A stretch of 64,000 nt of DNA from JAAFIP01 sp031367325 (GCA_031367325.1 JANLPQ010000033.1:27390-91389); one strand, 5' to 3'. Counted from the stretch's first letter, positions 8,865-17,203 are shown. The notes: generated by a model from the letters alone, not told the origin. A program made the numbers and translations.

Positions 8865-9683
8865 ATGGCGACCCATCTGCATCACCCTATCGACCCCCGT
8901 TTGAACCAGATGATCAAAAACCGCATACCCATGCGCGGATTGTTCAATGGCTTGGGGTCACCCGTATTGGTAGAAATGACGGCCTTTGCGGGCTATGACT
9001 TCACCATCATCGACAACGAGCACGGCAGTGCCAGCTTGGAGACCACTGAACACATGCTGCGCGCCGCCCGTGCCACGGGCATGCCTGCGCTGGTGCGCTG
9101 CCTTGAGCATGACATTGCACGCACGCTAGACGCAGGGGCCAGCGGGCTGCAAATCCCCATGGTGCACAGCGCTGCGCATGCGCGCGAGATTGTTAAAAAA
9201 GTACGCTATCCCCGAGCTACTGGCTTTGCCGGCGTTACGGGGGACCGAGGTTGCGCTTACTCGGTGCGCGCAGCAGGTTTTGGTGCCTTTGGCGGCGCAT
9301 TACACGATGCACGCAGTAACCAAGACGTGGCCTTGGTGGTAATGGTTGAATCCATGCAGGCAGTAGATGCTGCCGCTGAGATAGCGGCCGTGGACGGCGT
9401 AGACGCTGTATTCGTTGGCCCCAACGACTTGGCGCACAGCATGGGCTTTGAAAACCGCTTCTACGACCCTGCGGTGCAAGCTGCAATTGAAAAAGCCGTG
9501 CGCGCTATTGCGTCAACTGGCAAATGTGCAGGTGTTTTAGCCCTTACGCTTGAGGACGAAGTTCGTTATGCCCAATGGGGTGCCAGCTATTTTGCGGGTG
9601 TGATTACCAGTGTGCTGACTAAGGCGCTGACAGATGCCGCCCACGCCGGCCGCAGCGGTGAGACAGGCAAACTAAGTTATTAA
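8865..9683 (+). CDS. HpcH/HpaI-family aldolase
   Basis: This is a class II, metal-dependent aldolase of the HpcH/HpaI (phosphoenolpyruvate-like) family, 272 residues. Members cleave 2-keto-3-deoxy or 4-hydroxy-2-oxo acids to pyruvate or glyoxylate-type fragments plus an aldehyde. Visible family features are YDFTIIDNEHGSASLETTEH, the metal-binding Glu in VVMVESMQAVDAA, and VDAVFVGPNDLAHSMG. The arginine loop region reads GDRGCAYSVRAAGFGAFGG. Its position suggests it performs the C-C cleavage step of the operon's pathway. The substrate is not defined. Confidence 0.9.
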   Translation: MATHLHHPIDPRLNQMIKNRIPMRGLFNGLGSPVLVEMTAFAGYDFTIIDNEHGSASLETTEHMLRAARATGMPALVRCLEHDIARTLDAGASGLQIPMVHSAAHAREIVKKVRYPRATGFAGVTGDRGCAYSVRAAGFGAFGGALHDARSNQDVALVVMVESMQAVDAAAEIAAVDGVDAVFVGPNDLAHSMGFENRFYDPAVQAAIEKAVRAIASTGKCAGVLALTLEDEVRYAQWGASYFAGVITSVLTKALTDAAHAGRSGETGKLSY

Positions 9684-9712
9684 AAATACTTACAGGGTTG
9701 GATAAACTCCTT

Positions 9713-9725
9713 GTGTAATTTACAC
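9713..9725. promoter_or_regulatory. palindrome before gluconokinase
   Basis: GTGTAATTTACAC is a perfect 13-bp palindrome (6-bp arms around a central T) ending 8 bp before the gluconokinase ATG. Its position fits an operator. The inner TGTAA/TTACA resembles half-sites reported for HexR-type regulators, but LacI or another protein could equally be the ligand. Confidence 0.4.
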
Positions 9726-9733
9726 TCACCACA

Positions 9734-10246
9734 ATGACATTGATTGTGGTGATGGGTGTAGCCGGTTGCGGCAAATCGGGCGTAGCGCGCAAGCTGGCGG
9801 CGGCGCTTGACCTGCCTTGGATCGAAGGTGACGATTTTCACCCTAGCGCCAACGTACACAAAATGCGCGAAGGCATACCGCTGGGCGACGCCGACCGGGC
9901 TGGCTGGCTGCAAACTTTGTGCAACGAAGTCGCCAAATACCCCCAAGGCTGCGTACTGGCCTGCTCCGCTCTGAAAAGTAGTTACCGCGATACGCTGCGT
10001 AAAGTGTCGCCCGGCGTGCGCTTTGCGTACCTGCACATCACACCTAAAGAATCGCTGCGCCGTGTGGCTGAGCGCAGCGGGCATTTTTATCCGCCTAGCT
10101 TGGTGCTTAGCCAATTTGACACCCTAGAAGACCCCAGTGATGAACCCGATGTCGTACGCGTAGACGCTATGGGCCCCAGCGGCAGTATGGTAGCGGTAGT
10201 GCAGGCAGGCCTGGCCAACATGGCCTTGCGCAGCACTACGCTTTAA
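9734..10246 (+). CDS. gntK: gluconokinase
   Basis: This is an ATP-dependent gluconate kinase, 170 residues, producing 6-phosphogluconate for the Entner-Doudoroff or pentose phosphate routes. The P-loop is GVAGCGKS (residues 8-15). The family segment IEGDDFHPSANVHKMREGIP and GVRFAYLHITPKESL confirm the thermoresistant GntK family. It is separated from the aldolase by 50 bp containing a palindrome and may have its own promoter. Its 3' end overlaps the convergent MocR gene by 11 bp. With zwf and hexR also in this window, the strain appears to route sugar acids through 6-phosphogluconate. Confidence 0.93.
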   Translation: MTLIVVMGVAGCGKSGVARKLAAALDLPWIEGDDFHPSANVHKMREGIPLGDADRAGWLQTLCNEVAKYPQGCVLACSALKSSYRDTLRKVSPGVRFAYLHITPKESLRRVAERSGHFYPPSLVLSQFDTLEDPSDEPDVVRVDAMGPSGSMVAVVQAGLANMALRSTTL

Positions 10247-11768
10247 CCGGCTTGGCCGTGGTACTGCCGGCTAGGCTTGCGCGGTAGCGGCTAAACACCT
10301 TCCAAAACGCGGCCTCTTGCGTGGCTGCAAAATTAATCCGCATCAAAGTACTGGGCTGGTTGCGGCTGGCATGAAACAGCGCACCAGGTGCCAGCAGGTA
10401 GCCGTCGTCTAGCATGTGCTGCGCCAGCACATCGGTGTCAACCCCAGTGTCTACCCAGCCAAATAAACCTGCAGGTTCTGCAGCAAACGTACAGCCTGCT
10501 TGCAAAGCCAGTTTGACACTGCGCGTGCGGGCGGCATCTAGCCGTGTGCGGATGCGCTCGGCGTGGCGACGCAGGTGGCCTTGCTCGATACAAATGGCCA
10601 TGGCTTTTTCTAGCAACGCAGGCGTGGTCAAGGTAGACAACAGCTTAGTGTCTAGCATACGCTCAACCAGATCTGCAGGTGCTGCAATGTAGCCCACGCG
10701 CCAGTTGGGCGCTAGTATTTTGGCAAACCCACTCACGTAGATAGTACGCTGCAGCCCGTCCAGCGCGCACATGCGAGTAGCGTGTGCAGGGGCGAGATGG
10801 CTGTACGTATCGTCTTCAACAATATGAAAGTCTTGGCTGTTAGCCAGCTGCAACACACGGTGCGCGCTGCCAGGTGTGATGCAGTAGCCAGTAGGATTGT
10901 GGAACACGCTGACGCTGACAAACAGCTTAGGCGCATGCTCTTGGCAGTACTTGGCCATCACGTCAATATCAGGCCCATCAGCGCGACGTGGTACGGGCAG
11001 TATGCGCATGCCCAGTGCGTCTAGCCGCGCAAACTCTACCGCCCAGCCGGGCTCTTCCACCATCACGCAGTCGCCCGCTTTCAGTAGCGTGCGGCTCACA
11101 ATGTCTAGGCCATGCGTTGCGCCCACGGTGGTGATAATGCGGTCAGCGGGTATGTCGATGCTCAGGTCGCGCAGCCGGGTAGACAACGCGTTGCGCAAAC
11201 CACTGTCGCCTTTAGGTTCGCCGTACTTTAGGCTCAGCTCTAGCAAGGCTTTGCTATGGGTGACTTTGCGTACCGCCGCGCTCATGAAATCTGACTCTAA
11301 CCAATCAGGCGGAAACACGCCCATGCCCGGCTGTGGCCAATGCGTACCCAGCCCACCACGGTTGTGGTGAAACATGCCGCGTATCAGCGCGGTTGCGTCA
11401 ATGCGCGCTTGCAGACGCCCCGTTAGCCCCGTGCTGGCGCGCAGCGATATGCCACCGGGTAGATCGGCTACCACTATGTTTTTAATAGCTGGTTGAGCAG
11501 GATTTACTTGGGTTAGATGCTGATTTGACTTAGATTGTTGTGCATCGCGCACATAAAACCCGCGCTGCTTGCGTGCCTCTACCAAGCCTGCGGCTACCAG
11601 CTGGTCGTAAGCCGCCACCACGGTGTGTGGGCTCACCCCATGCTGAGCTGCGCACTGGCGCACGCTGGGCAGCCGCGCACCAGCACTTAACAGGTGATTT
11701 TTAATGCGCTCCGTAAAGCGTGCCACGAGTTGGTCGGTCAAGCTAAGGGATGAGGTGCGCATTAGCAT
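10236..11768 (-). CDS. MocR-type GntR regulator with aminotransferase domain
   Basis: This is a PLP-binding transcriptional regulator of the MocR/PdxR subgroup, 510 residues. An N-terminal GntR winged helix (about residues 5-75, GARLPSVRQCAAQHGVSPHT) is joined by a linker to a class I aminotransferase-like domain. The probable PLP lysine is in YVSGFAKILAPNWRVGY. ATG 11768 is preceded on its strand by AGGAAA; a longer frame to 11831 has no support. The linker (about residues 83-99) is encoded by a family A repeat copy. It is divergent from the amino-acid export and metabolism run beginning at 11908, which is the classical arrangement for a MocR regulator and its targets. Confidence 0.92.
   Translation of the reverse strand: MLMRTSSLSLTDQLVARFTERIKNHLLSAGARLPSVRQCAAQHGVSPHTVVAAYDQLVAAGLVEARKQRGFYVRDAQQSKSNQHLTQVNPAQPAIKNIVVADLPGGISLRASTGLTGRLQARIDATALIRGMFHHNRGGLGTHWPQPGMGVFPPDWLESDFMSAAVRKVTHSKALLELSLKYGEPKGDSGLRNALSTRLRDLSIDIPADRIITTVGATHGLDIVSRTLLKAGDCVMVEEPGWAVEFARLDALGMRILPVPRRADGPDIDVMAKYCQEHAPKLFVSVSVFHNPTGYCITPGSAHRVLQLANSQDFHIVEDDTYSHLAPAHATRMCALDGLQRTIYVSGFAKILAPNWRVGYIAAPADLVERMLDTKLLSTLTTPALLEKAMAICIEQGHLRRHAERIRTRLDAARTRSVKLALQAGCTFAAEPAGLFGWVDTGVDTDVLAQHMLDDGYLLAPGALFHASRNQPSTLMRINFAATQEAAFWKVFSRYRASLAGSTTAKPVKA
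11472..11521 (+). repeat. family A repeat inside the MocR linker
   Basis: TTAATAGCTGGTTGAGCAGG followed by ATTTACTTGGGTTAGATGC matches the forward consensus. Read on the minus strand it encodes the interdomain linker QHLTQVNPAQPAIKN, where an insertion would be structurally harmless. Confidence 0.8.
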
Positions 11769-11848
11769 AGCGTGGTTTCCTGAGGGTTCACAATAAGCCG
11801 CTGTATCTGAAGAATTACCAATACAGATCAACGACTGAGGCGTTTAAC

Positions 11849-11880
11849 TGTACTGGTTCTGTATGGTTAACCACTGTACA
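11849..11880. promoter_or_regulatory. candidate MocR operator
   Basis: TGTACTGGTT (11849-11858) faces AACCACTGTACA (11869-11880) as an imperfect inverted repeat in the gap between the divergent MocR and DMT-transporter genes. MocR/PdxR proteins typically bind repeated or inverted sites in exactly such gaps. Confidence 0.45.
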
Positions 11881-11907
11881 GTGAAAATCATTCCAAAGCC
11901 AGTTCCC

Positions 11908-12834
11908 ATGCATTCACCCCTTCGCCCAGTATCTAGCGCTATCTCCATGGTGGATGCGTTGCTACTGCTGTTGGTTACTTTTATTTGGGGCAGCAATTTC
12001 GTCGTTATGAAATTTGGCCTGCAAGAGTTTGACCCATTGCTGCTGTCGCTGCTGCGGTTTGCTCTGGCGGCATTTCCTTTGGTTTTTTGGCTGCCTAAAC
12101 CCGACGTCAAGGTGGGCTGGTTGGTTATCAACGGCTTTGCTTTGGGAACGGGCCAGTTTGGCCTGCTGTTCATGGCATTGCATAACGGTATTACGCCCGG
12201 GTTGGCTTCGTTGCTCATGCAGTTGCAGGTTTTTATCACCATTGTGTTCAGCGCTATTATTTTCAGCGAACGGGTGTCCAGCAGGCAAGTGCTGGGGCTG
12301 GTAGCAGCTGTTGCAGGCTTGGCATTGGTAGGCTGGCACATTGACGCTGACTTGACTCTGCGCGGCTTAGCGTTGACCTTGGCCGCCACATCATTCTGGG
12401 CAGTGTCTAACCTACTCACCAAGCATGTGGCTAAGCAGGCAACAGTCAAAATTAATATGCTGTCATTCATTGTGTGGAGCAGTTTGTTTGCTGTACCGCC
12501 GCTGGCTGTTGTGGCGTATATAGCGGTAGGCCCAGCGCTGGCGTTGCAGCAGATGCAAGCAGCCAGCTTTGCTGCGTGGAGCGCCGTGGTGTGGCAGGGG
12601 GTGGGTGCTACGGTGGTAGGCTTTGGTGTGTGGAGCATGCTGCTGACGAAGTACCCAGCCTCGGTGGTGACGCCTTGGGCGCTGCTGGTGCCGGTGTTTG
12701 GCATGGCCTCCTCAGCAATATTTTTTGCAGAGACTTTTCCACCTTGGAAGTTTTTAGTTTTTATCTTGGTAATTGGTGGCATTGCCTTGGCCAACTGGCC
12801 TGCGCGGGCTACAAAAATTGCGCAAGCCTCATAA
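11908..12834 (+). CDS. EamA/DMT-family transporter
   Basis: This inner-membrane exporter of the drug/metabolite transporter superfamily has about 308 residues, ten predicted helices and two EamA repeats. The first begins near VDALLLLLVTFIWGSNFVVM, the second near LRGLALTLAATSFWAVSNLL. ATG 11908 (MHSPLRPVSS) or ATG 11947 (MVDALLLL) could be the start; neither has a strong ribosome-binding site. DMT proteins often export amino acids or their analogues. It is the first gene of the run divergent from MocR and is followed after 17 bp by a LysE exporter. The large antisense frame opposite it is a shadow. Confidence 0.9.
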   Translation: MHSPLRPVSSAISMVDALLLLLVTFIWGSNFVVMKFGLQEFDPLLLSLLRFALAAFPLVFWLPKPDVKVGWLVINGFALGTGQFGLLFMALHNGITPGLASLLMQLQVFITIVFSAIIFSERVSSRQVLGLVAAVAGLALVGWHIDADLTLRGLALTLAATSFWAVSNLLTKHVAKQATVKINMLSFIVWSSLFAVPPLAVVAYIAVGPALALQQMQAASFAAWSAVVWQGVGATVVGFGVWSMLLTKYPASVVTPWALLVPVFGMASSAIFFAETFPPWKFLVFILVIGGIALANWPARATKIAQAS

Positions 12835-12851
12835 CGTGAACGCTCTACAAA

Positions 12852-13451
12852 ATGACTTGGCAAGAATTTACCGCACTGTTAGTTTTGGGCACCGCCATGA
12901 GCTTTTCTCCGGGGCCTAATACCACGCTGTCCACCGCACTGGCAGCAAACTACGGCTTGCGCCATGCCCTACGTTTTGTCTGCGCTGTGCCCGTGGGCTG
13001 GGGTGTACTGCTAACCGTTTGCGCTGCTGGCGTGGGTGGTTTGATGGTGGCCGTGCCTGCGCTGCGCATGGCGGTCAAGGTAGGGGGTGTGGGTTATTTG
13101 CTGTGGCTGGCCTTTAAGTTGTCGCGCTCGGGCAGCTTGGCGCAGGCAGACAGTGCGCGGCTGCAGGTCACGTTTTGGCAAGGCGCTGCGCTGCAGTTCG
13201 TCAACATCAAAGCGTGGATGTTTGCCTTGGCTGTCGTGGCAGGCTGGGTGGCGGGGCGCGGCGACACGTTGGCGCGCTTTGCCGTGGTGCTGCCCACGAT
13301 GATGCTTTTCGCTTTTACCAGCAACTTTGTCTACGCTGCTGCGGGCGCGCTGCTGCGTGATTGGCTGGCACGTGGTGCAAGGTTGTTGCGGTTTAACCGT
13401 GTCATGGCCTTGGTGCTGGTAGCGACTGCAGCCTGGATGGCTACTGTATGA
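12852..13451 (+). CDS. LysE/RhtB-family amino-acid exporter
   Basis: This is a 199-residue inner-membrane protein of the LysE/RhtB family with about six helices. The conserved N-terminal motif is FSPGPNTTLSTALAANYGLR, and later QFVNIKAWMFALAVVAGW corresponds to the usual LNPK region, although here it reads VNIKA. The family exports amino acids such as lysine, threonine or homoserine. Its stop codon overlaps the following DMT gene (ATGA), so the genes are translationally coupled. Confidence 0.92.
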   Translation: MTWQEFTALLVLGTAMSFSPGPNTTLSTALAANYGLRHALRFVCAVPVGWGVLLTVCAAGVGGLMVAVPALRMAVKVGGVGYLLWLAFKLSRSGSLAQADSARLQVTFWQGAALQFVNIKAWMFALAVVAGWVAGRGDTLARFAVVLPTMMLFAFTSNFVYAAAGALLRDWLARGARLLRFNRVMALVLVATAAWMATV

Positions 13452-14401
13452 ACACCGTCGCAATGACCACAGCACACAACGAACGTAATGGCTTGCTACT
13501 AGGCCTACTGGGCGTGGTGATTTTTGCCGCTACCTTGCCCATGACCAAAATGGCCGTGGGCTCCAGCGCCGCGCCGCAGCTGTCACCGTGGTTTGTTACT
13601 TTTGGCCGGGCGGCGGTGGCGGGGGTGCTGTCGGTTTTGTATTTGCTGGTGCAGCACCAGCGCGGCGCACTGCGCGTGCCAGCGGCTAAGCAATGGGGCT
13701 TAATCGCTTTTACCGCACTGGGCGTGGTGGTGGGTTTTCCGCTGTTCATGTCGCTGGCTTTGCAGTATGTGCCTAGCATGCATGGCGCCGTGGTCACTGG
13801 CTTGTTACCACTGACCACGGCTGTGGTAGCCGCTGTGTGGTTTAAACAAAAGCCCAGCACCGCATTTTGGTTGTGCGCGCTGGCAGGCACTTTGCTAGTG
13901 CTCGCATTTATGGTGGTTCGTTCAGCTGACAGCTCGGGCCACTTCAGTTTGCATTTGGCCGACGTGTTTTTGCTGCTGGCCATGGGCAGTGCAGCGTTGG
14001 GCTACATTGGTGGCACGCGGCTTACGCCCAGCTTGGGCGCTGAGCAAGTCATCTGCTGGGTGCTGGTGTTGTCGTTACCCATCACTGTGCCAGTGACCTT
14101 GTGGATCGCGCCTACCGATATAGCCCAAATACGCGCCAGTAGCTGGTGGGCCTTTGCCTATGTGGCAGTATTCTCGATGTGGATAGGCTTCTTCGCTTGG
14201 TACAAAGGCCTGGCTTTAGGCGGCGCAGTGCGGGTTAGCCAGGTGCAGTTAGTGCAGCCATTTTTAAGTTTGCTGCTTGCTATTCCTTTACTAGGTGAGA
14301 AGCTTGACGCCATCACTTTAGGTTTTGGCATTGCAGTCATTTCCACTGTATTTATAGGTAAAAAAATGCCCGTGAGTAATGTTCAGGGAGCAGCAAAATG
14401 A
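13448..14401 (+). CDS. EamA/DMT-family transporter
   Basis: This is a second DMT exporter, 317 residues, beginning inside the LysE stop codon. Two EamA repeats are visible: the first starts at LLLGLLGVVIFAATLPMTKM, and the second includes LHLADVFLLLAMGSAALGYI and VQLVQPFLSLLLAIPLLGEK. It resembles YdcZ/RhtA-like threonine or homoserine exporters in general form only. Its stop overlaps the next gene (ATGA). The presence of four exporters in one run suggests efflux of a toxic or signalling amino acid. Confidence 0.9.
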   Translation: MNTVAMTTAHNERNGLLLGLLGVVIFAATLPMTKMAVGSSAAPQLSPWFVTFGRAAVAGVLSVLYLLVQHQRGALRVPAAKQWGLIAFTALGVVVGFPLFMSLALQYVPSMHGAVVTGLLPLTTAVVAAVWFKQKPSTAFWLCALAGTLLVLAFMVVRSADSSGHFSLHLADVFLLLAMGSAALGYIGGTRLTPSLGAEQVICWVLVLSLPITVPVTLWIAPTDIAQIRASSWWAFAYVAVFSMWIGFFAWYKGLALGGAVRVSQVQLVQPFLSLLLAIPLLGEKLDAITLGFGIAVISTVFIGKKMPVSNVQGAAK

Positions 14402-14727
14402 AAATGCGCAACATTCCCTTTTGCACCACCGACTGGTCGCAAATTGAGCGCGTAGAAAAATCAGCGCAAGCTGGACAAGCCTTTTGGCGTACCCAGCAGT
14501 TTGGCGATGTGCGCGTGCGCATGGTCGAGTACACACCGGGCTATATGTCAGACCACTGGTGCGTTAAAGGCCATATTTTGCTGTGCCTAGAAGGCGAGAT
14601 GTACACCGATCTAGAAGATGGCCGCACCTTCACCCTCAAGCCCGGCATGAGCTACCAAGTGGCCGACAACGCAGAGCTACACTATTCCACCTCGCCGGTA
14701 CGCGCTAAGCTTTTTATTGTGGATTGA
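14398..14727 (+). CDS. DHCW-motif cupin-fold protein
   Basis: This 109-residue single-domain cupin carries the SDHWCVKGHILLCLEGEM segment that characterises the small cupin group known as the DHCW-motif cupins. The Cys and two His residues in this segment could bind a metal. It begins four bases inside the previous stop codon. The biochemical role is not known, and the operon suggests a connection with amino-acid conversion. Confidence 0.85.
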   Translation: MKMRNIPFCTTDWSQIERVEKSAQAGQAFWRTQQFGDVRVRMVEYTPGYMSDHWCVKGHILLCLEGEMYTDLEDGRTFTLKPGMSYQVADNAELHYSTSPVRAKLFIVD

Positions 14728-14731
14728 CAGC

Positions 14732-15070
14732 ATGAAAGTATCTATTGCTCAAGCCTTGCAGCGGTTACCTGCCTCACCCACAGACAAGTATCCGCATGGC
14801 GCTCCGTTTGTCACGATGATGGCAGGCGGCACCATGAGCGTGGAAGTGTTTGCACCGAAAGGCGAAGACTTGCAGCAGCCGCACACACAAGATGAACTGT
14901 ATTTCATTCAGCATGGCACAGGCGAACTTGTGATCAATGGTCAACGTTTTGATGCGGCGGCGGGGGAGGCGTTTTTCGTATCAGCCGGCGTGCAGCATCG
15001 CTTTGAAAATTTTAGTCACAATTTTGTAACTTGGGTCGTTTTTTATGGCCCACAAGGAGGAGAAAAATAA
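14732..15070 (+). CDS. small cupin-domain protein
   Basis: This is a 112-residue cupin. Metal-ligand motif QQPHTQDELYFIQHGTGELV fits the first cupin motif (HxxxxE...G), and VSAGVQHRFENFS fits the second. The ATG at 14732 follows the preceding gene by four bases. Its TAA overlaps the start of the aminotransferase (TAATG). It may act as an isomerase, dioxygenase or binding protein; nothing here identifies a substrate. Confidence 0.87.
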   Translation: MKVSIAQALQRLPASPTDKYPHGAPFVTMMAGGTMSVEVFAPKGEDLQQPHTQDELYFIQHGTGELVINGQRFDAAAGEAFFVSAGVQHRFENFSHNFVTWVVFYGPQGGEK

Positions 15071-16257
15071 TGAACTGGACACTGGCCACGCGCGCAGAGC
15101 GTATGAACCCCTCGGTGATTCGAGAGATTTTAAAAGTCACCGAAAAACCCGGCATCATCAGCTTTGCGGGTGGCTTGCCTTCACCTAAGACATTTCCTAT
15201 TGACGAGTTTGCGGCAGCGTGTACCAAGGTTTTAAAAGACGACGGCCCTGCAGCTTTGCAATACGCTGCAAGTGAAGGCTTTCCAGCGCTGCGCGAATGG
15301 GTGGCTAAGTCGTTACCTTGGGATGTGGACCCTGCACAGGTGCTTATCACCACTGGCAGCCAACAGGCGCTGGACTTGATCGCCAAAATCTTGATCGACA
15401 AAGGTTCGCGCGTGCTGGTGGAGACGCCTACGTATCTTGGTGCGTTGCAAGCCTTCACGCCGATGGAGCCAGAGTTTGTGAGCGTGGCCAGTGATGCTGA
15501 GGGCATCGATGTTGTCGATTTAGCCAGCAAGATACAAGGCGCGCGCTTTTTGTATGTGCTGCCCAATTTTCAAAACCCTACAGGCAACAGCATGTCTGAG
15601 GCCCGGCGCGTTGCGCTGAGCGCAGAGGCCAAGCGCTTGAACCTGCCCATAGTGGAAGACAACCCGTATGGCGACCTGTGGTTTGACGCGCCGCCACCCG
15701 CACCATTGACCGCACGCAACCCCGAGGGTTGCATCTATATGGGCAGCTTTAGCAAAACACTAGCGCCCGGTCTGCGCCTAGGTTATTTAGTAGCACCCAA
15801 GGCGCTGTACCCCAAGCTGTTGCAGGCCAAGCAAGCCGCCGATCTGCACACGCCCAGCTTTAACCAGCGCATGGTGGCCGAGGTGCTGAAAGACGGTTTT
15901 ATTGACCGCCATGTGCCCACCATCCGCGCACTGTACAAAGCGCAGTGCCACGCCATGCTGGCTGCGCTAGACAAGCACTTGGCTGGCACGGGCATTCAAT
16001 GGAACAAGCCTGACGGCGGCATGTTTTTATGGGTCAAACTGCCCCAGGGCATGAATGCGGTAGATCTACTACCCAAGGCGGTAGAACGCAATGTGGCCTA
16101 TGTACCCGGCGCGGCGTTTTACAGCGGTAACGCGCAGCTCAACACACTGCGCTTGTCTTTTGTGACTGCCAGCGTGGTGCAGATCAACGAAGGCATTGCG
16201 GCGTTGGCCGAAGTACTTAAAACACACCTACCTCATGAAGACTCAAAGGGAAATTAA
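15070..16257 (+). CDS. PLP-dependent aminotransferase (class I, LysN/KAT-II-like)
   Basis: This is a fold-type I aminotransferase of 395 residues resembling the 2-aminoadipate/kynurenine transaminase group. The N-terminal segment ISFAGGLPSPKTFPIDEFAA is typical. Other features are QNPTGNSMSEARR, IVEDNPYGDLWF and the PLP lysine in YMGSFSKTLAPGLRLGY (about residue 229). It begins on the last base of the preceding stop codon after GGAGG, so expression is probably strong. It may transaminate the same amino acid that the neighbouring exporters and the PhzF-like and dehydratase-like enzymes handle. Confidence 0.92.
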   Translation: MNWTLATRAERMNPSVIREILKVTEKPGIISFAGGLPSPKTFPIDEFAAACTKVLKDDGPAALQYAASEGFPALREWVAKSLPWDVDPAQVLITTGSQQALDLIAKILIDKGSRVLVETPTYLGALQAFTPMEPEFVSVASDAEGIDVVDLASKIQGARFLYVLPNFQNPTGNSMSEARRVALSAEAKRLNLPIVEDNPYGDLWFDAPPPAPLTARNPEGCIYMGSFSKTLAPGLRLGYLVAPKALYPKLLQAKQAADLHTPSFNQRMVAEVLKDGFIDRHVPTIRALYKAQCHAMLAALDKHLAGTGIQWNKPDGGMFLWVKLPQGMNAVDLLPKAVERNVAYVPGAAFYSGNAQLNTLRLSFVTASVVQINEGIAALAEVLKTHLPHEDSKGN

Positions 16258-16258
16258 T

Positions 16259-17203
16259 ATGCCACTGCGTTCCTTTAAACAAGTCGATGTTTTCACTGCA
16301 AAGGCATATTACGGTAATCCTTTGGGTGTGGTGCTAGACGGCACGGGTCTTAGCCAAGAGCAGATGCAGCACTTTACCAATTGGACTAATTTATCGGAGT
16401 GCACATTTTTATTGTCACCTACACATGCCGACGCAGACTATAAAGTGCGCATCTTCTGCCCCGGGCGTGAGCTGCCGTTTGCGGGGCACCCTACGCTGGG
16501 CACTTGCCACGCGTGGCTGGAGGCCGGCGGCAAACCCAAGGCTGTGCACATCGTGCAAGAGTGCGGTGTGGGGCTAGTAAAGATTAAGCGCGATATGGCT
16601 TCAGGTAGATTAGCTTTTGCCGCGCCACCTCTGATTAAAAGCGGCCCGCTAGATGAAGCCGATGTGGCATTGATTGCGCGAGGCCTCAAAATTGACCGCA
16701 GTGACATCGTGGCGCATGCTTGGTGCGACAACGGCCCCAACTGGCGCGGTGTCATGCTGCGCAGTGCAGACCAAGTGTTAGCACTCAAGCCGGATGCAAC
16801 TATTCTTGCAGGCTTAGATATCGGCGTAGTAGGCCCATGTGGCAAAGTGGGTGTGGTGGGTGAAAGGTTGAGTGCCGCCGGGCCGCCCCAAGGCACGGAC
16901 GCCCCCTTGGGGGGCAGCGGCGACGCGCTAGCGCAGAGCGTGGGGGCAAGTGACCAAACACAATTTGAAGTGCGCGCCTTCTTCCCTGGCAATAACGGCA
17001 TGGCTGAAGATCCCGTAACCGGCAGCCTGAACGCCGCTATCGCGCAATGGTTAATCGGCGCAGGTTTAGCCCCTAGCCGCTACATCGCAGCACAAGGCAC
17101 CGCGTTAGCGCGCGCGGGCCGCGTGCATGTGGAGCAAGAGGGCGCTGATATTTGGATTGGTGGCGCGTCTGTTACCTGTATCGACGGCAAGGTGACGTTA
17201 TGA
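16259..17203 (+). CDS. PhzF-family isomerase
   Basis: This 314-residue member of the PhzF (diaminopimelate-epimerase-like) family has the catalytic Glu at about residue 47 (TNLSECTFLLSP). Further family motifs are CPGRELPFAGHPTLGTCHAW and EDPVTGSLNAAIAQWL. PhzF in phenazine synthesis isomerises trans-2,3-dihydro-3-hydroxyanthranilate, but most relatives have unknown substrates. Residues about 203-231 come from a GC-rich repeat inserted in frame (16865-16950), lying between the two conserved halves. It overlaps the next gene by four bases. No phenazine genes are nearby, so that pathway is unlikely. Confidence 0.9.
   Translation: MPLRSFKQVDVFTAKAYYGNPLGVVLDGTGLSQEQMQHFTNWTNLSECTFLLSPTHADADYKVRIFCPGRELPFAGHPTLGTCHAWLEAGGKPKAVHIVQECGVGLVKIKRDMASGRLAFAAPPLIKSGPLDEADVALIARGLKIDRSDIVAHAWCDNGPNWRGVMLRSADQVLALKPDATILAGLDIGVVGPCGKVGVVGERLSAAGPPQGTDAPLGGSGDALAQSVGASDQTQFEVRAFFPGNNGMAEDPVTGSLNAAIAQWLIGAGLAPSRYIAAQGTALARAGRVHVEQEGADIWIGGASVTCIDGKVTL
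16865..16950. repeat. GC-rich repeat (family B) in frame in the phzF-like gene
   Basis: The segment contains GAGTGCCGCCGGGCCGCCCC, then CGCCCCCTTGGGGGGCAGCG and a GAGCGTGGGGGCA end. I recall similar sequence as a common intergenic repeat in Comamonadaceae. Its base composition is far more GC-rich than the surrounding gene. It carries no in-frame stop. Confidence 0.7.

Noticed and set aside
11844..12863. A 339-codon antisense frame opposite the first DMT transporter
   Set aside because: It has atypical composition for a protein, lies exactly opposite a clear EamA gene, and has no start signal; it is a shadow of codon bias.
16259..17203. A phenazine biosynthesis cluster suggested by the PhzF-like protein
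   Set aside because: No phzA, B, C, D, E or G homologues are nearby; most PhzF-family proteins are not phenazine enzymes.
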